A DNA stretch of 64,000 nucleotides from Mycobacterium gastri (GTDB taxonomy: Bacteria > Actinomycetota > Actinomycetes > Mycobacteriales > Mycobacteriaceae): positions 1 to 64,000 of the forward strand of contig NZ_LQOX01000103.1 of assembly GCF_002102175.1 (NCBI RefSeq), in the 5' to 3' direction. Within the stretch, counting starts at the first letter, position 1. Every line of letters begins with the position of its first letter. The translations under genes and the position numbers were made by a program. Below, one piece after another: positions 61,252 through 64,000 of this stretch. The notes beneath the pieces are model-generated. The model was not told the origin of the DNA and did no database searches. It saw only the letters and a program-made list of their open reading frames with translations.

Positions 61252-62412
61252 TCAATATCGACTTAAGTGATCGCTGAACTCGCCTTCTACCTGCGCGTCA
61301 TGGTGGATCCGACCGTCGGTCTCGACCAGCGGGCGCCCGCCGCCGCCCCACCGCCGGGCGATGATGTCCGCGGCGATCGACACCGCCGTCTCCTCGGGTG
61401 TACGCGCGCCCAGGTCCAGCCCGATCGGGCTGGACAACCGGCTCAGTTCGGCGTCGGTCAGCCCGACCGCCCGCAGCCGCTGCACCCGGTCGTCATGCGT
61501 CCGGCGCGATCCCATCGCCCCCACATACCCGACCCGGGGCAGGCGCAGCGCCACCTCGAGCACCGGGACGTCGAATTTCGGATCGTGGGTGAGCACGCAG
61601 ATCACGGTGCGCTCGTCGACGGCACCGGCCTGCGCCTGGGCGGCCAGATAGCGGTGTGGCCACTCGACGACGACCTCGTCGGCCGTCGGAAAGCGCGCCG
61701 CCGTGGCAAAGACGGCGCGAGCGTCGCAGACGGTGACCCGATAGCCCAGGAACGATCCCTGCCGCGCCAGGGCGGCGGCGAAGTCGATCGCGCCGAACAC
61801 CAGCATCCGCGGGCGCGGCGCGTAGCTGGACACGAAGACCTCCATGCCTTCGCCCCGGCGTTGCCCGTCGGGGCCGTACTCGAGAATTTCGTTGCGCCCC
61901 AGTGCAAGCAGACCGCGCGCGTCGTCGGTGACCGCAGCGTCGGCACGCTCGGAGCCGAGCGATCCGGCAATCGCGTCGGGATGCACGACAAGCCGTCGGC
62001 CAACCCATTGTGTGTCCGGGTGGGTGATCACGGTCGCGACCGCCACCGGCCGATGGGCCGCGATGTCCCCGGCCACCGCACCGAGTTCGGGAAACGTTGA
62101 CTGCGAGACGGATTCGACGAAGACATCGATAATGCCGCCACAGGTCAGGCCCACCGCGAAGGCGTCGTCGTCGCTGAACCCATAACGTTCCAGCCGCGGT
62201 GTCCCGGTGCGTACCACCTCGGTGGCAAGTTCGTAGACAGCACCTTCCACGCAACCACCCGACACCGAGCCACTTACCGAACCGTCGGGCGCCACCACCA
62301 TCGCCGCACCCGGGGGCCGGGGCGCGGACCGCAATGTCCGCACGACCGTCGCCAACCCCGCGGTATCACCGGCGTGCCAGATCGACAGCAGCTCGGCAAG
62401 CACGTCACGCAC
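61252..62412 (-). CDS. XdhC/CoxI-family protein (Rv0376c-like)
   Basis: This 386-residue protein has the XdhC layout: SIWHAGDTAGLATVVRTLRS and SVSGSVSGGCVEGAVYELAT at the N-terminus, and MLVFGAIDFAAALARQGSFL, PRVGYVGAMGSRRTHDDRVQ and PIGLDLGARTPEETAVSIAA in the C-terminal Rossmann part. It should handle the molybdenum cofactor for CO dehydrogenase. The GTG start lies 33 bases from the divergent LysR gene, and the gene leads the cox unit. Confidence 0.9.
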   Translation of the reverse strand: MRDVLAELLSIWHAGDTAGLATVVRTLRSAPRPPGAAMVVAPDGSVSGSVSGGCVEGAVYELATEVVRTGTPRLERYGFSDDDAFAVGLTCGGIIDVFVESVSQSTFPELGAVAGDIAAHRPVAVATVITHPDTQWVGRRLVVHPDAIAGSLGSERADAAVTDDARGLLALGRNEILEYGPDGQRRGEGMEVFVSSYAPRPRMLVFGAIDFAAALARQGSFLGYRVTVCDARAVFATAARFPTADEVVVEWPHRYLAAQAQAGAVDERTVICVLTHDPKFDVPVLEVALRLPRVGYVGAMGSRRTHDDRVQRLRAVGLTDAELSRLSSPIGLDLGARTPEETAVSIAADIIARRWGGGGRPLVETDGRIHHDAQVEGEFSDHLSRY

Positions 62413-62445
62413 CCCTTTAAACTAGGCCAGAAGTAGGCTCTTTCC
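62413..62445. promoter_or_regulatory. candidate LysR-type operator between the cox cluster and its regulator
   Basis: The 33-base divergent gap contains CTAGGCCAGAAGTAG (62422-62436), which fits the T-N11-A pattern of LysR boxes (TAGGCCAGAAGTA) and is an imperfect inverted repeat. A single site here could serve both the cox genes and the regulator. The very short gap implies leaderless or nearly leaderless transcripts. Confidence 0.4.
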
Positions 62446-63411
62446 ATGACTCCGGCTCAACTTCGGGCCTATTCGGCAGTGGTGCGGCTGGGCTCGGTGC
62501 GGGCGGCCGCCGCAGAGCTCGGCCTCTCCGATGCCGGGGTCTCCATGCACATCGCGGCGTTGCGCAAGGAGCTCGACGACCAACTGTTCACCAGGACCGG
62601 CGCCGGGTTGGCGTTCACCCCCGGCGGGCTGCGGCTGGCGAGCCGGGCAGTGGAAATCCTGGGCCTCCAGCAACAAACGGCGATCGAGGTCACCGAGGCC
62701 GCCCACGGCCGCCGGCTGCTGCGCATCGCCGCGTCCAGCACCTTCGCCGAGCACGCGGCACCGGGCTTGATCGAGCTGTTCTCGTCTCGAGCCGACGACC
62801 TGTCCGTCGAGTTGAGCGTGCATCCGACGAGCCGATTCCGCGACCTGATTCTGTCGCGGGCGGTTGACATCGCCATCGGCCCGGCCAGTGAAAGCCGCCG
62901 CGGCGCCGACGGTTCGCTATTCGTGCGGCCCTTTCTGAAGTATCAGATCATCACTGTCGTGGCACCCAACAGCCCACTGGCCGTTGGTATTCCGACGCCC
63001 GCGTTGTTGCGCCAGCAGCAGTGGATGCTTGGTCCCCCGGCGGGGAGCGTGGACGGTGAGATCGCAACCATGTTGCGGGACTTGGCGATTCCAGAGTCAC
63101 AGCAGCGAATTTTTCAGAGCGATGCCGCTGCCCTCGAGGAGATCCGGCGAGTCGGTGGCGTCGCGCTGACCATCGGCTTCGCGGTCGCCAAGGACCTGGC
63201 CGCCGGACGGTTGGTGCATGTGACCGGTCCGGGACTGGATAGGTCCGGCGAGTGGTGTGCCTCGACGTTGGCGCCCTCGGCCCGTCAGCCCGCGGTGTCC
63301 GAACTGGTCCGGTTCATCACCACCCCGCGGTGCACCCAGGCGATGATCCGCGGCAGCGGGGTCGGCGTGGCGCGGTTCCGTCCGAAGGTCCACGTCACCT
63401 TATGGAGTTAG
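62446..63411 (+). CDS. LysR-family regulator (CutR/Rv0377-like)
   Basis: This 321-residue protein starts with a LysR helix-turn-helix (MTPAQLRAYSAVVRLGSVRA, AELGLSDAGVSMHIAALRKE) followed by a periplasmic-binding-type effector domain (LRIAASSTFAEHAAPGLIEL, AVDIAIGPASE, VVAPNSPLAVG). It sits divergent to the cox cluster, the place of CutR in CO-oxidising mycobacteria, so it probably controls CO dehydrogenase. The effector is not known from sequence. Confidence 0.9.
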   Translation: MTPAQLRAYSAVVRLGSVRAAAAELGLSDAGVSMHIAALRKELDDQLFTRTGAGLAFTPGGLRLASRAVEILGLQQQTAIEVTEAAHGRRLLRIAASSTFAEHAAPGLIELFSSRADDLSVELSVHPTSRFRDLILSRAVDIAIGPASESRRGADGSLFVRPFLKYQIITVVAPNSPLAVGIPTPALLRQQQWMLGPPAGSVDGEIATMLRDLAIPESQQRIFQSDAAALEEIRRVGGVALTIGFAVAKDLAAGRLVHVTGPGLDRSGEWCASTLAPSARQPAVSELVRFITTPRCTQAMIRGSGVGVARFRPKVHVTLWS

Positions 63412-63428
63412 CTATACGCTTTACCCCC

Positions 63429-63647
63429 ATGAGCGTGTACAAGGTGATCGACATCATCGGGACCAGCCCGACCTCCTGGGAGCAGGCCGCGGCGGAGGCG
63501 GTGCAGCGGGCGCGGGAAAGCGTCGACGACATCCGGGTGGCCCGGGTCATCGAGCAGGACATGTCGGTGGACTCGAGCGGCAAGATCACCTTCCGGATCA
63601 AGCTCGAGATCTCGTTCAAGATGAGGCCGGCCAAACCACGCGACTAG
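63429..63647 (+). CDS. secE2: dodecin (SecE2/Rv0379-like)
   Basis: This 72-residue protein (MSVYKVIDIIGTSPTSWEQA at the start) has the dodecin pattern: beta strand, a helix with AAAEAVQRARESVDDIRVAR, and two strands (ITFRIKLEISFKMRP). Dodecins are dodecameric flavin or CoA storage proteins. The old name secE2 comes from annotation history and not from a role in secretion. It follows the LysR gene by 17 bases. Confidence 0.93.
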   Translation: MSVYKVIDIIGTSPTSWEQAAAEAVQRARESVDDIRVARVIEQDMSVDSSGKITFRIKLEISFKMRPAKPRD

Positions 63648-63690
63648 GCCTGAGCCGAGCTATTGCGGTTGTCGGGCCGTTGCGCCCGCG

Positions 63691-63876
63691 GCTTCGAGTG
63701 TGCTCAGAGGGCTTCGACTGTGCGCGTGTGGCCGTCGGGCCGTCGCGCGTCTGGCTTCGACTGTGCGCGTGTGGCTTTGAGTGTGCATCCACGGCTTTGA
63801 CCGTGTACTCAGGGCTGGGGATTCGCTCCGACGACGCCCACAGCGCGCACTCGACGCCCTCACCGCACACTCGATT
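63691..63876. repeat. second head-to-head array of the 20-bp repeat
   Basis: Five 20-base units and one 23-base unit run on the plus strand at 63691-63813 (for example GCTTCGACTGTGCGCGTGTG, twice). After a short spacer (GCTGGGGATTCG) two units run on the opposite strand at 63837-63856 and 63857-63876. The family, the inversion and the GGCTGGGGATTCG spacer are shared with the 17.1 kb array. It fills the gap between the convergent dodecin and RNA methyltransferase genes; the last unit abuts the latter's stop codon. Confidence 0.82.
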
Positions 63877-64000
63877 CACCAAGCCCGCGACAAGTCGGCA
63901 TGCTCCCTGATCCACGCGTGCATCGCGATCCCGGCGGCCACGCCGGCGTTGATGCTGCGGGTCGAGCCGAACTGGGCGATCGACACCGTGATCGACGCCC
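63876..64000 (-). CDS. SpoU/TrmH-type RNA 2'-O-methyltransferase, 3' end
   Basis: The last 41 codons of a minus-strand gene enter from the right edge: ASITVSIAQFGSTRSINAGV AAGIAMHAWIREHADLSRAW, then TGA at 63876-63878. The SxSINAGVAAGIAM stretch is the C-terminal SAM-binding knot motif of SpoU methyltransferases. From the order secE2 then this gene it corresponds to Rv0380c. The rest lies outside the window. Confidence 0.85.
   Translation of the reverse strand, partial: ASITVSIAQFGSTRSINAGVAAGIAMHAWIREHADLSRAW

Overview
The window is high-GC DNA from a slow-growing Mycobacterium. The evidence is a PPE gene with a PE remnant, an F420-dependent glucose-6-phosphate dehydrogenase (fgd1), pknG with glnH and glnX, many lpq-type lipoproteins, a fragment of the 13E12 HNH family, a mycobacterial PPM-type methyltransferase and MIRU-like interspersed repeats. 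From memory of M. tuberculosis H37Rv, bases 1-40636 follow the Rv0419-to-Rv0388 block in reverse orientation, and bases 40642-64000 follow Rv0356-to-Rv0380 in forward orientation. The join lies at a PPE gene.

Left part (1-26 kb): a cut-off HNH endonuclease gene; a secreted three-lobed ricin-type lectin; the zinc peptidase lipoprotein LpqM; two tandem M28 peptidase lipoproteins, one of which has lost key active-site residues; a CD225/DUF2752 membrane pair; a small secreted protein; a TPP-riboswitch-controlled thiO-thiS-thiG operon that ends in an SGNH hydrolase; divergent thiE; mutT3; the glnX-glnH-pknG amino-acid-sensing operon; a 20-bp repeat array; a frameshifted DUF559-type gene; a DUF1800/DUF1501 pair; fgd1-pta-ackA, where pta carries an in-frame double repeat insertion; and a metallo-beta-lactamase-fold hydrolase.

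Middle (26-41 kb): where H37Rv has pks6-fadD30-mmpS1-mmpL1, this genome has a methyltransferase remnant and an operon of one SAM methyltransferase plus three luciferase-like flavin oxidoreductases. Then come a DUF3054 protein, fadE7, a secreted protein, a type II NADH dehydrogenase, purT-rhodanese-metZ, and a PPE gene preceded by a 29-codon PE remnant that overlaps it.

Right part (41-64 kb): a thioesterase-like protein, purA, an Rv0358-like protein, a site-2-protease-like peptidase, a CDF metal exporter behind an AT-rich putative operator, a frameshifted GNAT gene, a DUF3151 protein, an Rv0361-like protein, fba (mgtE, expected next to it, is absent), a DedA protein, a GH76-like protein, an orphan eutBC pair, and a complete aerobic carbon monoxide dehydrogenase cluster. 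That cluster holds the structural genes coxM-coxS-coxL, two XdhC-family genes, a MobA-like gene, a MoxR-type ATPase, CoxG-like and VWA/CoxE-like genes, and a divergent LysR regulator. CoxL has the form I active-site motif AYACSFR. The window ends with a dodecin, another 20-bp repeat array and the 3' end of a SpoU-type RNA methyltransferase gene.

The features most worth a second look are: a 20-bp repeat family that forms head-to-head arrays, mostly between convergent genes; the MIRU-like insertion in pta; the catalytically degenerate LpqL paralogue; the PE remnant; the flavin-oxidoreductase cassette; and the eutBC insertion. No rRNA, tRNA or CRISPR array was seen.
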